Assembly: GCF_002443255.2 (NCBI RefSeq)
Contig: NW_019211455.1
Location: 48,667,489 to 48,731,488, forward strand
DNA from: Varroa destructor
Lineage: Eukaryota; Arthropoda; Arachnida; Mesostigmata; Varroidae
DNA: 64,000 nucleotides
Reading direction: 5' to 3'
The position numbers and the translations under genes are program-made. Positions 1-13,400 of this stretch are shown piece after piece. Below the pieces are notes generated by a model, which was not told the DNA's origin, searched no databases, and was given only the letters and a program-made list of their open reading frames with translations. How positions within the stretch are numbered: position 1 is the stretch's first letter; every line of letters starts with the position of its first letter.

Positions 1-3000
1 TTTTTTTCGTCCTGTCGATCTGCTCTTGCTTTTTGTTTGGAGATAGAAGAGTCTCCGCAGGCGTCACCGCTACCGTTCCAGCGCCATCGCCTTGCGGATG
101 GTGAGATACGAGCGAGAAACAGGGCAAAGACTGCCGAAAGCGGGCCTTGTCGCAGCAAGCCGTTTTTAAGGAGAAATGCGCGAAAACGGTGAGAAAGAAG
201 TGCTAGAGCGCGACGAACACAGTCTATTTTTGAATCAGATCGCCTTTTTATTACCTCCTTCGTCCGCTACAGGGTGACCGACACATGACCATGAGAGTGG
301 GACTTGCCCGAAGGCAAAAAGACTCCGCCCGTATCGAGATTTCTTCTCACTCAGAAGGAACAAAGCGGAACAGTGAAACAGTGATACTGTACGGACCGCT
401 GATACCGCAACGATAACGAGAGCAACAACAACAACGACAACTGCAATAACAACAACATATCGAATCAACCGGCTAAACAACAATAAGGCCAAATTAACAT
501 ATAAGTAGCTGAAAGAAGTTCAATAGCAGGAGAAACAGAGATGATGGCTGAATATCACACAGCTGTCCCTGGATCCTAGATTATCTTTCGTTCCTCCGAC
601 CAAGACATGCTATAATGCTGAACATGAGAAGATCACATAATGATTGTATTACTTTTCTTCATCTACACGTTTATAATAAGCGAAGTAGAAGTTCATTTGA
701 CGAAGTAGATTGTTTTGTTGTGTTTTTCGTTTGGGGCTAAAGAGATATGTGTCCAGTTAGGTTTCTGTAGTGCACGCAGATGATATATACAAGCATGCAT
801 GTCTGTATATAGCAAGTGAAATATTTTATTACTTAGTATATACTTACGAAGTTTTTTATACGGATTTAACTTATGATTTGGGCGCAGATGACAAACGAAA
901 CTTCCAAAAGGTTAATGTTTTTAGTAGTTGTTCTCTTGTTTTTAGTAGATTTACGTAAGGCAACTGTAATCTTCAAAAAGGGTTGTGTTGTAACTAAGGG
1001 AGCGGCATTTAAATTATTCAGATACAAATATTTGGATTATTTAATTCTATATCAATGTATTTTATCGATGGATGAACTTAGCTGCGCTTAGGTTATAAGT
1101 AAGCATGTTTAAGATTGCCTGTGGATATCGGCGTACAAAGTCGGTTATTTGTCCGTTCGTCCTGGAAAGAGGCGTTTTCGTGTAACAGCTCTGCTAACAG
1201 CTGCATTTTTTCCCTTTCAGCCGCTCTGTAAGTACAGAGACGCAACGTTTTGACAAGCGGCAACTCGAGGACTCAGGGGGTGGAACTGTCTAGGCCCCGA
1301 ACGATTTTGTTTGGCCTGAGCCCTCAGAAGCACAGACTTCGTCACCAGACCAAACCATCAGTGTCTGACGAAAACTCCTCCTTTCCTATTAGCCCCCTAT
1401 TCTAGACCCCCTTTTCTACCCTTTCTCGGTCTGCTCGTACGCTCTTCCGTTGCTACCCGTTTTTTGCAGTCGCACCCGGTCAAATTCAGATCCGACTTTG
1501 AGACGCCACCAGATTGCTAGTGGTGTCGAGACTGGACGAAACAAGCCAGCCAGACTTCAAACGGATAATTTCGTTTCCTTTTTTCCCCTAGCTCAGCTAA
1601 AGCGGCTCTCCCTTATTACGACAAAAGGCAAACAATTCTTGCTCTGCCGGCCACCCAACGATGAGGTTTAGCAAATGCTACAGAATCTGAACACTTAACA
1701 GAAGACAACGATCCACCATTGTCCATCCATAGCTCTCATTTGAACCGCTGCTCAAATCTGCGATTTATAAGCAGCTAAAATATTAGCCCAGGAAGCCACT
1801 CGCATTTAGGTAAATGTCAGTATGCCACGATGAATATCTTACCGCTAGCTGGAGATGTGGCGTTACTGCGAAATTAACGCACGCTTTAACAATAATGGTT
1901 CCAGTTTCTAATGGATAAAAGGGCGTAAGATATACGTGCTCGAATGGAAAGATCCATCATTACCCACTCTGTTGCATGCCGCCAACAAAAATCAAATAAA
2001 ACAAAATAAGCTAACTTTTGCTGCTGGTCCTTAACTTTTCTCGTCTTTATTAAAGTTTTGATTTATTTAAGATAAATTTGCTTTGCTTCACTTTTATTTG
2101 GTACTAGATAAAAGCTGAAATACAATAAGTTGTATGAAACTTGGGCTAAACCTTCAGGATTTATGGTCCAGATCCCCTACGAGTCAAACGATGCACCCAC
2201 TTCAGTATCTCTCATTCTCATGCTAGGTTCATGAATAACGAGGGTTAAGCGCCAAACTGTACGTAGCAAAAAAAGGTTTAAATAGAACAAATTTCAGGCT
2301 GGTTAAATTAGGGGCGATATTGTAAGTGAAAGGCCCCTTATAGATCGTCGTATATATATCGTCGTAGTGCCCCTATATATCGTCTATATAAGTCTAGACG
2401 CAAGCGGTTTCATTGCTTCCGAGAGTGTCGTGGCCCCCCCCCCTGTTCCCACGTTATTTTGCGTGACTTCTCCAAGGTGACAATAGTTCTAAAAACTATA
2501 AGACAATAAGAAAAAGCTTCTACAGAGAGAATGATAATACAGTCATAATATAAGCCGTCCCCGATGCCTAGTTACCTAGTGACTTCCCATAAGCCAGAAA
2601 CGTATTATTTGATTTCCTGAACCTTTCATCATAAATCATTTGAAGTTTTGGCCTTTACAAAGGTACATATAGTAATTTGAACTTCACTTGTGTTAGAGCA
2701 TCTTATTGTTGCTTGAAGTTACTATTGTAATGACATTCACAAATTGCTAATGCGCAAGTTTTCCCCTGCGAACAGTGGGATGGCCCCTAGGAAGTAGGTA
2801 AACATGGTACGGGTGTGTGGTGTAATACGAAGTCTCCTTTAAGAAACAAAATCTTTGTCGGGTTTAACCGGTCGATTTTTTTTACTGCTAGATCCTTAAG
2901 CTTACCCTGTAAGCGACAACTGGGAGTTGAAACGCTGCAAAGCAGTCAAAAGGAAAAATCGATGAAGCCTAATTCAAAAGCGCGAAACTGTTAACGCGCC

Positions 3001-6000
3001 TTTACATCTTTTTGTAATATGTTGGAACTTCACCGGTTATATGAGGCAAGCAAGCTGAAGTAGGTGAATCGATTAACAATATCAGCGTTCAGCTTGAGGT
3101 ATGCAGTGCGTTACGAGCTGCTCCTCTCTCTGTCTGAACTTTATTGCTTCGATTTTGGTTATGTTGATGGTCAGTGTCCATTTCGAGACGGTAAAATGTA
3201 GCCCGGCTAAAGCTTGCTGTACATGGAGGCAAACACTCCCACAACCAAATAAATCGCCTCCATAGAGGAAAACTGTCACCATATGTTTGACCCCTGTATT
3301 TTGTCTGGAAGACCTCAAGCAAACCTGCAAAAAGGAAGGGGTCAAATTATTATTCTGGGCCTTACCTGTAGTCTGGCAATTCCGAGACTCTATCGTCGAT
3401 TTCAACCCTATTCTCTATGAGCAGCGCTGCTATTAAGTTAAGCACGTGAACGAGAACTCTCGTCGACGAAGATGCTTAAGACTAAATTCGTTGAAACTTC
3501 GTAGCATTGAAACTTATAAGCCCTACCGTACGTATATCGCCGAGGGCTACCTGAGAGTGTCGGAAAATAGAATTTTACCTACCGTTTTGGTTGAACACTC
3601 CTTCCTGAATCCGTGTTGCTTCCCGGATATTCTAATCACGCTGTGCTTTTCCCAAAATAAAACTTTCAAATGAATAATGAGCCCAGCTAGCTGTTAATTA
3701 ATAATTTTCTTACTAAAGTTCAATGAAATTAACAAGTAACTTACCTTAGATCTCAGCCAAATTACTAGTAGAAGTGCATATCTGCTTTGTCACGACCACC
3801 GTCAAATCAAACAAAAGCCGTTGTATAGACTTCAGAGGTGCCTGATTCTATAGACAAATGCCTTCTAAACACTGCCTCTGTCGGTTTTTTCGCTTGAAAA
3901 ACATTGCTTACCATTCAGCATTCTCCTATCACTTTGCTTTTCTATAAACAAATAAACGAAACTTCGTTTATGAATTATCTTGGCCCGAGAAGGAAACCCA
4001 TCGCTGTGTCTAAGGGGTTTTCGTGCGAAGGCGATAAACATTTGTTTGCAAAGCGTGCTAGCATCAGTGGGCCCTTACAAACAATATGGTCGATTGAATT
4101 CGCAGTGACATACGACGCTATATGTCCAGTGTACATGCCCGCAGTGTAATATGTCGTTACGAATCAATGGATTCCGTACGATTTTATCTGCTCGATTCCT
4201 TTTGTATAGCTCTATGACATGTTTGGGTTCTTTAGCTTCATGTTGCCTGTTGCAACGATGTAGCATCAGAAGCATGCAAGGGAAACGCCAAAAGCAGATA
4301 AATCCGCCTTCTCTTTTACATTATTCTTTTCAGAGAAAAACTGATTTTTTGTTCAATACAATTATGCTTTGGGAGTGAAAACGCTTTGTCATTGCAGGGA
4401 AACTCGATATTGATCTTAGACCTCGACAAAATGATGGTGCCTTCTCGAGATACCTTAGCTTTGAAGAAACGACTTTGAAGAAATGAGGACGGTCTACGCT
4501 ATCTTGTTCCAAGCGGGAAAGGGTCCGATCTGATAATTATAAGAGTATTTTACGGTAGAGCAGGCGTAACATAACTCTAATTTTCTCTGTCCTAATAGGT
4601 AATGTTTACGATATATACATGTTTTTCTATCACTACCCTGTTTAAATCAATGGGTTAGATAGATTTGAGTATAGCAAACTTTCCGTCACGCGACCAAAAA
4701 TCAAGTAATAAAGTAAGTACCGTATTCAATAATTTTATTTTTATATTACTCAATAAGTTCATGCAAAAAACTCAGAAGTACTACATATGATCTAGGAAAC
4801 ATCGAACCTTCGATCTGTCTTTACAGCAGAACCATAGTTATCTTCTTAGTACAATGATTTTGTGTGTCAACGTTGTTAAAAGAGTCTTCTCAACAGCAAA
4901 GGAACTAACTGTCTTGTAACTTGTACGTTTTTTTTGTATGTATTACTAAACTTCTTTAGACAGAGATTGGAAATGATAGATTCGTTTTTCTGTTACGCTA
5001 GGCAGTTCTAATCAATTAATGTGGCTGCGTTATTATTATTACTGACTTCTCAGGATTTTTTCTTTTTGTCAAGCAGCACTAGGGATGCGAACCACGTTAT
5101 ACAGGGTAAAACCAGGAAGAGAGTATGGTTCGCCATCGTTCAGAAAGTCAAAACGGCGATTCTTGTCACTCGTATCTTTACAGCTTTTGCTCCAGGTTTC
5201 AAAATACGAGGATTTATTTAGATTTATCAAAAACCTGCTACCAGCTACCTATCATGACGATGTACTTTCCACTGTCACCCACGGCAAGGAGCCCAATTCG
5301 TCAAATAAACCCATTTTCAAGCTGCTACTGCATTGGCAAATTATCAGTTTAAATAGACAGCAGGTAGATCATGACGGTATCCTGAAAGCATAATGAGTAT
5401 ATGTTCATTTGGAAAATCTCACCAAGCACTTATCCAAGAAAGTGTAAATATCATCGAACAGTTTAAAGAAGACCAACGAGTCATTGCTTAATTTATATGT
5501 ATATGCCCGATTCGATGTTTACCTCTAATAATTGAATTATATTTCTTCTCTTTTATTGTACTAATTATTAACCGGTAATTTTTATCGAATAAATATGTCG
5601 GAATAAATATGGGCCGTTATGATTCTTCTTGGGCCTATTGAATGAAACGCAGGAGCCTATCATTCGCAAACATGTTCGCTGATAGGTTTGGCTGACTATG
5701 CAGCTCAGCTGCCTGAAAGGAGCATCGTAAACAACAAGTCAATCTTTGATACTCTAGAGGTTATAAAAGGTACAAACGTAATTTGTTGAAATCATGTTTC
5801 ACAAAAAGTGAGACTAAAGGAGATTTTCCAGGTACAGAGTATTGGACATCTGCAGTCGATTATAAGCACATAAGTCATGTTCCACAAAGAACGTATCGTG
5901 CATCTTTAGATGATGATTTTGCACGACGATGTTTTTTACATGATCAACTATGAACTATTGCCTAAGAAACCTGTAACCGCACTGGACTTCTTGCCCGGCT

Positions 6001-6282
6001 ATATGGTGAGTTTACCTAGCACGAATTCGAATGCTTTACACGAGATTCACTATTAGAATTAAGTTAAATTTCGCTCTGCTAATCTCATCTTTTTTTTTTA
6101 CATTGCTACCATATTATACCCTACTTTTTGTCGATGTCATCTGGCATTCTCATCGAAGGAATGTTTTGAAGGTTCTTTAGGGCTTTCCTTGCCGGCGCAG
6201 GAGAACAATGGATGCCGATGTCTTGACTACACCATTGCAGATGATATACAGTTCCCCTCTGTTTGCAAGAATTGGGCCCACG
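1..6282. other. Non-coding stretch, no gene recognised
   Basis: No ORF here has a recognisable domain, and the short ORFs carry random-looking composition. Small items seen: a CAA/AAC-rich stretch around 421-455, a run of ten C at 2434-2443, and a cluster of ATATATCGTC-like units around 2340-2395. Exons of a gene with long introns or a non-coding RNA cannot be excluded by eye. Confidence 0.5.
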
Positions 6283-6843
6283 TTAGGTTTCCTTGGGACG
6301 GAAAGAGTGGATGCGGGCTTGTCTCAGGGCAGACGGGTTTTGTTGGATGGATTTTAATAAGATTGACAGTTTCACGGACCGTCGCGCCCACCCGGTGGCG
6401 GCTTGGGCTCCGATCAGGTCTAGCTGGGTCCGATCGCTAGATACGATGGCAGCTGCAGCTCTAAAGTAGCTGTATCGTTCAAGGCGTATTGCCGCCATAT
6501 CGAAAATGACTGCATTCCCTTCATAGGCCCAGCTTCCCGCAGTCTTGTAGCTAGGCGCACCAATATTCAGTCCCGTGTTATCGAGCCGGCTGAGACAAGT
6601 CGAGCGTACGTTTTCTCCTCCATCGCCACCCGGTTTCAAGTTCTGGGCTGCGAGTGTAGCGTTCAGTGTCCGGAGCCATTCGAAGTTGCTGCTACAGCTG
6701 CGCGGTGCGCCTTGCGACTGCGTTACCACCTCTCCCGATAACTGGAAAGATCGCTCCCAACTGTCAAAGCCGCTAAGAGTAGAACGATGACAAGGGACCA
6801 ATGCCTGCTGTCCACTGCAGGCACTAGGAAAAGATGAGAACAA
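6283..6843 (-). CDS. Unrecognised 186-codon ORF, possible exon
   Basis: One of the longest uninterrupted ORFs in the first 17 kb, in a locally GC-richer stretch. Its 5' side on the minus strand has an acceptor-like CTCATCTTTTCCTAG at about 6824-6838, just inside the ORF, so it could be a terminal exon rather than a gene with its own start. The first codon is TTG, so there is no good initiator. The product is rich in Ala, Ser and Arg, and I see no signal peptide, membrane segment or known motif. No polyadenylation signal was identified. It could be a real lineage-specific exon, a fragment of a mobile element, or chance. I assign no function. Confidence 0.2.
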   Translation of the reverse strand: MFSSFPSACSGQQALVPCHRSTLSGFDSWERSFQLSGEVVTQSQGAPRSCSSNFEWLRTLNATLAAQNLKPGGDGGENVRSTCLSRLDNTGLNIGAPSYKTAGSWAYEGNAVIFDMAAIRLERYSYFRAAAAIVSSDRTQLDLIGAQAATGWARRSVKLSILLKSIQQNPSALRQARIHSFRPKET

Positions 6844-6966
6844 TCAACGTATGCGTGTATGTGTGTGCTCATTTCATAGTTATAATGTAGGAAACAGTGG
6901 CAGGGAAATAGTGAAGGCAGAAGCCGCAATAGCAAAGACTGGAATCAGTGCTTGGCTATCCTTCGA

Positions 6967-6989
6967 TACATGAACAATGTGTTCATGTA
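6967..6989. repeat. Perfect 10-bp palindrome with 3-bp spacer
   Basis: TACATGAACA and TGTTCATGTA are separated by ATG. The core GAACAnnnTGTTC has the geometry of a steroid-type nuclear receptor inverted repeat (IR3). With no adjacent gene a regulatory role is speculative. Confidence 0.5.
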
Positions 6990-8136
6990 TGTCATGGTCC
7001 AGAGCACATTGCGTATGTGTACAGATATCAGCGCCGCTTGATTCTAGCTTTTTTTTTTTCTATCTATAGGATATTCAGCTTCCTAGGCTAAAATAAGGTT
7101 ACATCAATAGCATCATTAATGTTTGCCCCTTCGTATTTCAGTTTTCAGTGCTCAGTAGCAGTATCAGACACTTCGTTCGAATCCTGAAATAGACACGTTC
7201 ATTTCATGTCGGCGTTCAGCCAAGTGAGATAAAGATGATGAAAGTTTTACTTGAAACATTTCATATGAATCAGCTTATAGAAATAACAGGCCAAAATGAC
7301 AAGGTGCTAATAATGCTTCACTTGAATTGTTCAGACGGCACCCTTCTTAACAGACAGATCAAGTGTTCATGCTCGTTCTCCTGTCTGATCACCGCTATCC
7401 TTTTCTCTTCATGTCCTTTCCTCCGTCTGAGAAGAGGGCTAACATACATGTTCCATTCATTATTGTCAGATTCTTTATCATGCTGCCAGAAAACGGAGTA
7501 TTCAATGCAATGCCTTGTGGCGGCGAGCAGTATGCATTATATAATAATCTATGTTGAATGCTGCCTTCTGTCGTGAGAACGGGTGGACGGATGAGGTCTG
7601 TTCATGTACGAGTATGCTCATGTACACTGTAAACAAGTGTACGAGCAAAATAGGATGAGTTCTATTGCATTATGGCGGCCTATTGCTATTTATACCTGTA
7701 TGCAGCAGGAAAAGAGAAGATTTCTCGGGAAGCAATGAAGCTTTCTTCGTATTCCCGTCGTTCCTTCTCTGCACAGAGTTTCGTGGCTTCTAACGAACGT
7801 GCCACTTCAGTCGCCGAGTAGATATGCTTGAAGTGCGTCTATGACTAAGTGCGGTGGTGGCCCAAAGTAGGAAGAGCCTCCATGGCTTCCATCCCCTCGT
7901 AACAGCATTGTCAGTGCGTTCATCTCCTCCGCTACTTTCGCTTTGGCTATTCTCGATGCTGTTCAACGCGCCTTTTCCCAGTCTCAATCGGTGGGAAGAA
8001 ACAAAACGTGCGGAAAGCCTGAAGAAACTGGCGGAACCACCGGTGTGCACAACATGGCCAAACCTCGAATAGAGGCCTTATAGCAGGCATAGAATGAAGC
8101 CAGACAGGTGGAGAATAGAAGTACAGGACGTATAAA
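6990..8136. other. Non-coding stretch, no gene recognised
   Basis: Only short ORFs on both strands, several overlapping each other in opposite directions (for example around 7790-8072), which is typical of chance in moderately GC-rich DNA. A small inverted repeat with CATGTAC arms lies near 7603-7625. Confidence 0.45.
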
Positions 8137-8140
8137 AGAA

Positions 8141-8171
<31 letters not shown>

Positions 8172-8173
8172 GG
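8137..8173 (+). repeat. (GA)n microsatellite
   Basis: An interrupted run of AG/GA dinucleotides directly follows a TATAAAAG string at about 8131-8138. Confidence 0.9.
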
Positions 8174-8229
8174 AAAACTTGATGATAACAGACCTTTTGT
8201 CTTACGACGCTCGCCTAGAGCCCCCTTCA

Positions 8230-8345
8230 TCCTGGCGCGCTATGTAGAAGCAGCGCGACTGCTACGGCCACTTGGCGCAAGCCGAGACTACGTCACTCGG
8301 TGCTATTGGTCGCCGCCGGCGGTTCGGTCGAATACGAACGACGGG
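8230..8345. promoter_or_regulatory. CpG-rich promoter-like island
   Basis: A short stretch dense in CpG and GCGC within otherwise AT-rich DNA. It holds a CRE-like TACGTCAC (8289-8296), an inverted CCAAT box ATTGG (8305-8309) and an E2F-like TTGGCGCAA around 8272-8280. This mix resembles a housekeeping promoter or first exon. No adjoining coding exon could be recognised on either strand, so the target gene, direction and start site are unknown. Confidence 0.25.
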
Positions 8346-10224
8346 TAGCTCTGCCTTTAGAAACAGGACTAACACGCGACGAGAGAACAGAGAGAGTGAC
8401 GACGCTTGAGAATACGGTAAAGAAAAAAACAATAGTGAAGAACGAGCCATCGAGCGAGGAAAACGGCCGACATGAGAGAAAGCGACCGACCGCTAGCGAG
8501 AATGGAACCGAACGACTGAACGTGGGCTACCGCTCGAAAAGTCGGAACGAGTGGAACCCGAGGCCTGCCTGGCGCGGCGGCCCTGGAAAGGCGAGATGCC
8601 TAGCCCCCAGAGAAAACGACTGAACAATGGGCGTAAAGGCCCACTAAGGCAGAGAGGCCGACTCTTCACTAGATTTCCCTGTTTTTGCGTCAAATGAGGG
8701 AGACCTTTAGTCAAACGGCCCCTAATTCTGCCAATGGAATGGCATTGGCGAATATGCTTCTTCAGTATGGGCCACACACGAGGCAGATAGTGAAGAAAAT
8801 CCGAAAAAGTAAGAGAGTTCAGCAGGCTAGGAAAGAGTGTGCAGGAAAGTGATAGCTAGGGGCTTTGGGAGATTCGGGTGAACAGGATGAAGGCAATGGT
8901 GAGGGCTCGACGAAAGCTCTGCCGTAAGCCTAGAAACGCGTGTAGTAAGTGCAAAATAATACCGTCTTCCTCGGGACTAGGGGAATAGTAATTCTCGGTG
9001 GAACAACGAGTAATAAAAGAGCAAGACTGCGGACCAGAGGGAGAGATTAAGCGTCAGTGATAACAAAAAACAATGAGGCAGATCACACACGAAGGGAGAA
9101 GTTCATGTGACGATAGCTAATGAGATCTTAGTAACTCATTTTCATTAAGCCAATCAGTATAAGGGAGCTCCAAACTAAACAGAATTGGAACAACTGCTAT
9201 CTGACAATGCTAACACAACGATGAATGTAGGCATATATTGCCGTGACCACTATAAGGAAAGCCCCCAGGTTCTAATGCAGTGTTGCAGTACTGAGATATA
9301 GTGGAATGTTAAATCCACTAGATATGTATCTAATGAATAAACGATCGAGAAACAAAGTTTTCGTAACCCGACAGGGCCGAAAATAGATAAGCTTCAGCGT
9401 ACAAAACAAACATCGGTTATCTACTGATAGCTTAAATCATCTTCGAAGACGAATTTAGTCTGTCCAAGAACAAAAAGCCGGGTAAGCGACGATATTATAA
9501 CCGCTTTAATGCGTGCGTATACCATTTCGTGAATTTGCTTCTTACTAATTCCACAAATGGTCGATCTCCGTTCGCTTTTACCATTTTTTAACTTGCTTTG
9601 TGGGTTTTTTGCCCTATTCAATCCGACGGGAAAGCAATGACCAGGTGCGCCAAATCAGTCCTTTAAAACAATAACGATCCAAAAAAGGGCTAGAGAATAT
9701 CCGTAACGTATTAACAGTTTTCGATCAGATTTCTATGATATGTACGCGTATAGCGGCCCTCCTAACCAGCGTCTGCACGTCTAGCACCGATAACGCTGGT
9801 ATTGTATTATCCCTCCTGGTTAGGATTAATGCAATCGGTAATTAGAACAGGGTCTCTATGAAATAACGCGACCAGGATATTTTGGGAAAGAGGTCAGTGT
9901 TTTATTTAAGCTAATGTCTTAAAATGTAGCATTATTCAATGAAAGCATAAATGTATAAAAAATTATTCCGTTATGACGGCTCAGTTTTTAGCAGTTGCTA
10001 ATTGGAAACGCAGTGAACAGAAACACACTTTGAGTTTTTGTCCAGTTATAAGTATATTTATTATCCGGGGCAAGCTGTGGCCAATACATTGTAAGGTGAT
10101 AATTTCGAAATATATAGAGCTTACTTTGAAGGTTGTTATACACGCCTATGGCATATTTTCACATTAGTTCTACTATTATCTGCGTTGCTCCTAATCTGAT
10201 AATTGAAAAATAAATTGTAACTGC
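8346..10224. other. Non-coding stretch, no gene recognised
   Basis: The first 500 bases are purine-rich on the plus strand and GC-rich, then AT content rises. No ORF has a domain I know, and no RNA gene was seen. Confidence 0.45.
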
Positions 10225-10430
10225 GATTTTTAGTAAGTTGTACGTTCTACAATCGCTCCAGATGTCTGCTTTCATACTGGTAGATTCTAGATCCAGGTTC
10301 GAACCCGGACACAGACACACGTCGTTTTGTGATAGTAGGGAACCAGCCTTCTGTCTGACAGGATGTCTCACGGCGATATCAAACGTAAAACTCGAAACAC
10401 AGAGACTGTGGAGAAATCCACTTTAAATTG
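10225..10430 (+). mobile_element. tRNA-SINE-like dispersed repeat, copy 1
   Basis: Around 10295 the sequence GGTTCGAACCC matches the RNA polymerase III B box. About 35-45 bp upstream lies a degenerate A-box-like TCGCTCCAGATG. The part after the B box (about 10339-10400, from GGGAACCAGCC through AAAACTCGAAACA) is clearly related to a second stretch at about 27493-27556. A pol III-like head joined to a dispersed tail is the layout of tRNA-derived SINEs. No complete tRNA cloverleaf can be folded, so it is not a tRNA gene. Ends are approximate. Confidence 0.45.
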
Positions 10431-13400
10431 AGTTAGTCGCCAAATCCTTTAGTAATCAGGTAGCATTGTCAAACAAATACACTAGCGAGAGCTGAGTAGA
10501 TAAAAAAAAATGCACAATGCTAAGTAGATAATCAATTATGGTTGATTTTAGTGAATCTCTTCGTTTTTTTTTGCCCGCTTCCCGCCTCTTTTCCTACCCT
10601 ACCTTATTCTCAATGGTACCTGACATGCTTCAACGCTGGACAAATGAATTGTTTTATACCGATATCGCAATTAGATATTTCAGATACAAGGCCATTGCCA
10701 TCTCGTATCCTGCAAATGAAGCTGCGTCGACCAACGTTTGATGTTCTTTTCTATGAAAAGGAAAATCAAGTAGGCCCAATAAAAGCCGTCTCAGTCCTGA
10801 CCACAAGATACATCCGACCTATTTTTTTTTTCGCTAATATTATTACAGATTGATAATACTTTATGAAAAATTTACAGTTTAACGTAGCTAGAAATTCTTG
10901 GTTTCTCTAAAAGAATAATACCCTAATTGAATAGAATGAAGCAACTGTTCTTGAGACGACGATCTTGTTGTTTCTCAAAAAAGACTACCTACGCCATATA
11001 ATCGCTAGTTAAAGAATGGCAGCTGCGAGCTAGCTTGTCTTATATCAATGTAAAATTTGGAAATCTAATTTGTCAGATTATATATATATCAGCTAGCATA
11101 GATGGGCTACGCAACGAACGTGCTATACATAACGTATGTCTATAGCCAGGGCAACAAGGCATGCCAGTGGGTAATCATTAAGCCCATCCGGTTAAGACGC
11201 GGTTGTATTGGCAAACCTTGCTTTTCTCCGAAAGTCTTGTGCAACTAGCATCCTCCTATCGAGCTCACGCCTCTTGGGAAAGTTATCATTGGCTTACTAG
11301 TTTTATTTTGCTTCCACCAAAACTCCCATATTCTTTGCTATTCTATGGCAACGAAATACAGTGTACGTTCTCAGGTATAGCAGAAGTAGTCTCTTGCTAA
11401 ATGCCCTCTCCTCTCTGTTTTGTCATAGGAGTAGAATGAGCTCTTCGTTACAACCAAGTAACGTTAACGAATTAGCATCAGTAGCAACCGTAGTACTAGC
11501 AAGCTCCAAGCTCACAACCAGCCTTACTGACCTTGGCTCCCAGAGGCTCATGTGTGAGGATAAATCGCTTTGCACCTCACTTTGACCGATGCATTTCGCT
11601 GCCTGGTGCGCCCACGAGTTGGTGCTCATCGCTACTTCTGTGGCCATGCCGATAGCTAGCTTTTGGCCTTCTTACTAGCCTTCCAAAAGTTTGGCCTGAC
11701 TTCGTATAAAAGACTGCCGCCTTTGATATTCAAATCGCCGCGGCCGTCGGGAACTCTTCTATTTAGCTGTATTCTTTTTACATCTGCATCATTCCTTTTC
11801 GCTCTCTCTCTGTTTCGAGGATCGTCCTCAACCAAAGTCGGAACTAAACACAGTCAGGCCAAGCCGTAGCTCGGTAGGTCGAAGCAACCTGCCGTGCTAC
11901 CACCCGGAAGCCATACTTCCCTTTTAACTTCCCAACTATAGTATACAACGATACCATATGGACCATGGCGTTTTCTTTTACTATCTCCTTATAGCGTCTT
12001 GATATCCTTGTCTCAGTTAAACTGACTCGGATACACCACAGTATCTCAGACTAGACCAGCGACCGGCTACAAAAGAATGCAACAGCCGGTTGTGTGGAGC
12101 CGAATGTCAGCAGCTGGAGTTCCGGCAGAAAAGAGAATTGCGGCCTCCCACGCATGGCGAACAGGGTGAAAGACAGGAGGAGGCGAAGAAAAAGAATGGG
12201 AGAAAGAAGAAATGCATGGGAGCAAACAAGCAAGCGACCTATGCGATGAGCGTTTATGTGCGGTTCTGCAACAGAAGTTTCCAGATGAATGTATCTCCTA
12301 TTTGCTTCTTTCCGTTTCATCCGTATAGCTTTAACTCAAGCAAGCAATGATTCCAAACGTGCCGCCAACTTTTGGCCGCCTTAAAATCCAGCTTCGCTCA
12401 CAGGACTTGGAATACCAGGCAACTGGTCAGGCCGGCATAAGCAACGACGTACCTTCTAGTCTTTATAGTTTATTCTACATCGCGCAGATTTCGTTTCGTC
12501 TTTGTCTAACTGACCGGATATCAGGCGGACTTTTGCCAGTGCTCAACAGGAAGACGAGTATGCAAGCATCTACCTGCGAAGTTAGCTGCGAGCAATATAA
12601 AAGCTAGGTATCAATCCACACTGATGAGAACCTTTGCTCACTTCTTCCTGCCGTCGTACATCTTTCTTATAGGCACCACTAACCGACCTACATATATATA
12701 TATGTATTCAACGTACGTTTACGGTTGTGGTCATATACAGACACTATTATGATTAATTTGCATCTTTCACACTATATTGACAGACAATATTTTCCATTCA
12801 TATTAATGTTGTATCCCAGAATAGAGCTTTGTATTACTGGGGTTAATTATTTGTTCTGCTGTTATCACTTCACCACGCCTTCAGCGTACCCTTTGACGTT
12901 CTGTTCTTTATCTGTTCCTTTTCTCCTCATATTGTGTCGGCTTGTCCAGCCCTTAACTAGAGTCAATCGGTCAAAGGACTGATAAGCTTCAGAATTTTAC
13001 ATACCGTACTGATGTTAGGCATCGTCTCAGCAGCTATCCTCTTCGAGCACGAAACGAAGTGTGTCTACGTCCGCTTTCGAACCTAAATTTCCTTACGTAT
13101 TTCTAAATTGATTAGATAAACACATTGGTGCCGCTACATCGTTATGGGGATGTGGCGAGAGGTGTACCGCGTCCTTTACAGTCCAAAAAGTAGGACAATG
13201 GGCATAAATCAAAATTCCGCTTCTTTTCGTCACTCGTGTTCGCCTAAGCATTACTCTCAACCTGCAAAGATGGCCTGTTCCAAATGCGCCTTCTATAGCC
13301 TGCATGTTTTATCGTCGTCACCGCCCAATACTTGCTTGAGTTTTTCGCTTAGCTCCTCAAAATTCCACTATTTCTCGATTTACTTCCACTTTTCTTTTTT

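Noticed and set aside
10255..10320. tRNA gene at the GGTTCGAACCC box
   Set aside because: No paired T stem, acceptor stem or anticodon arm can be formed; kept only as a SINE-like fragment.
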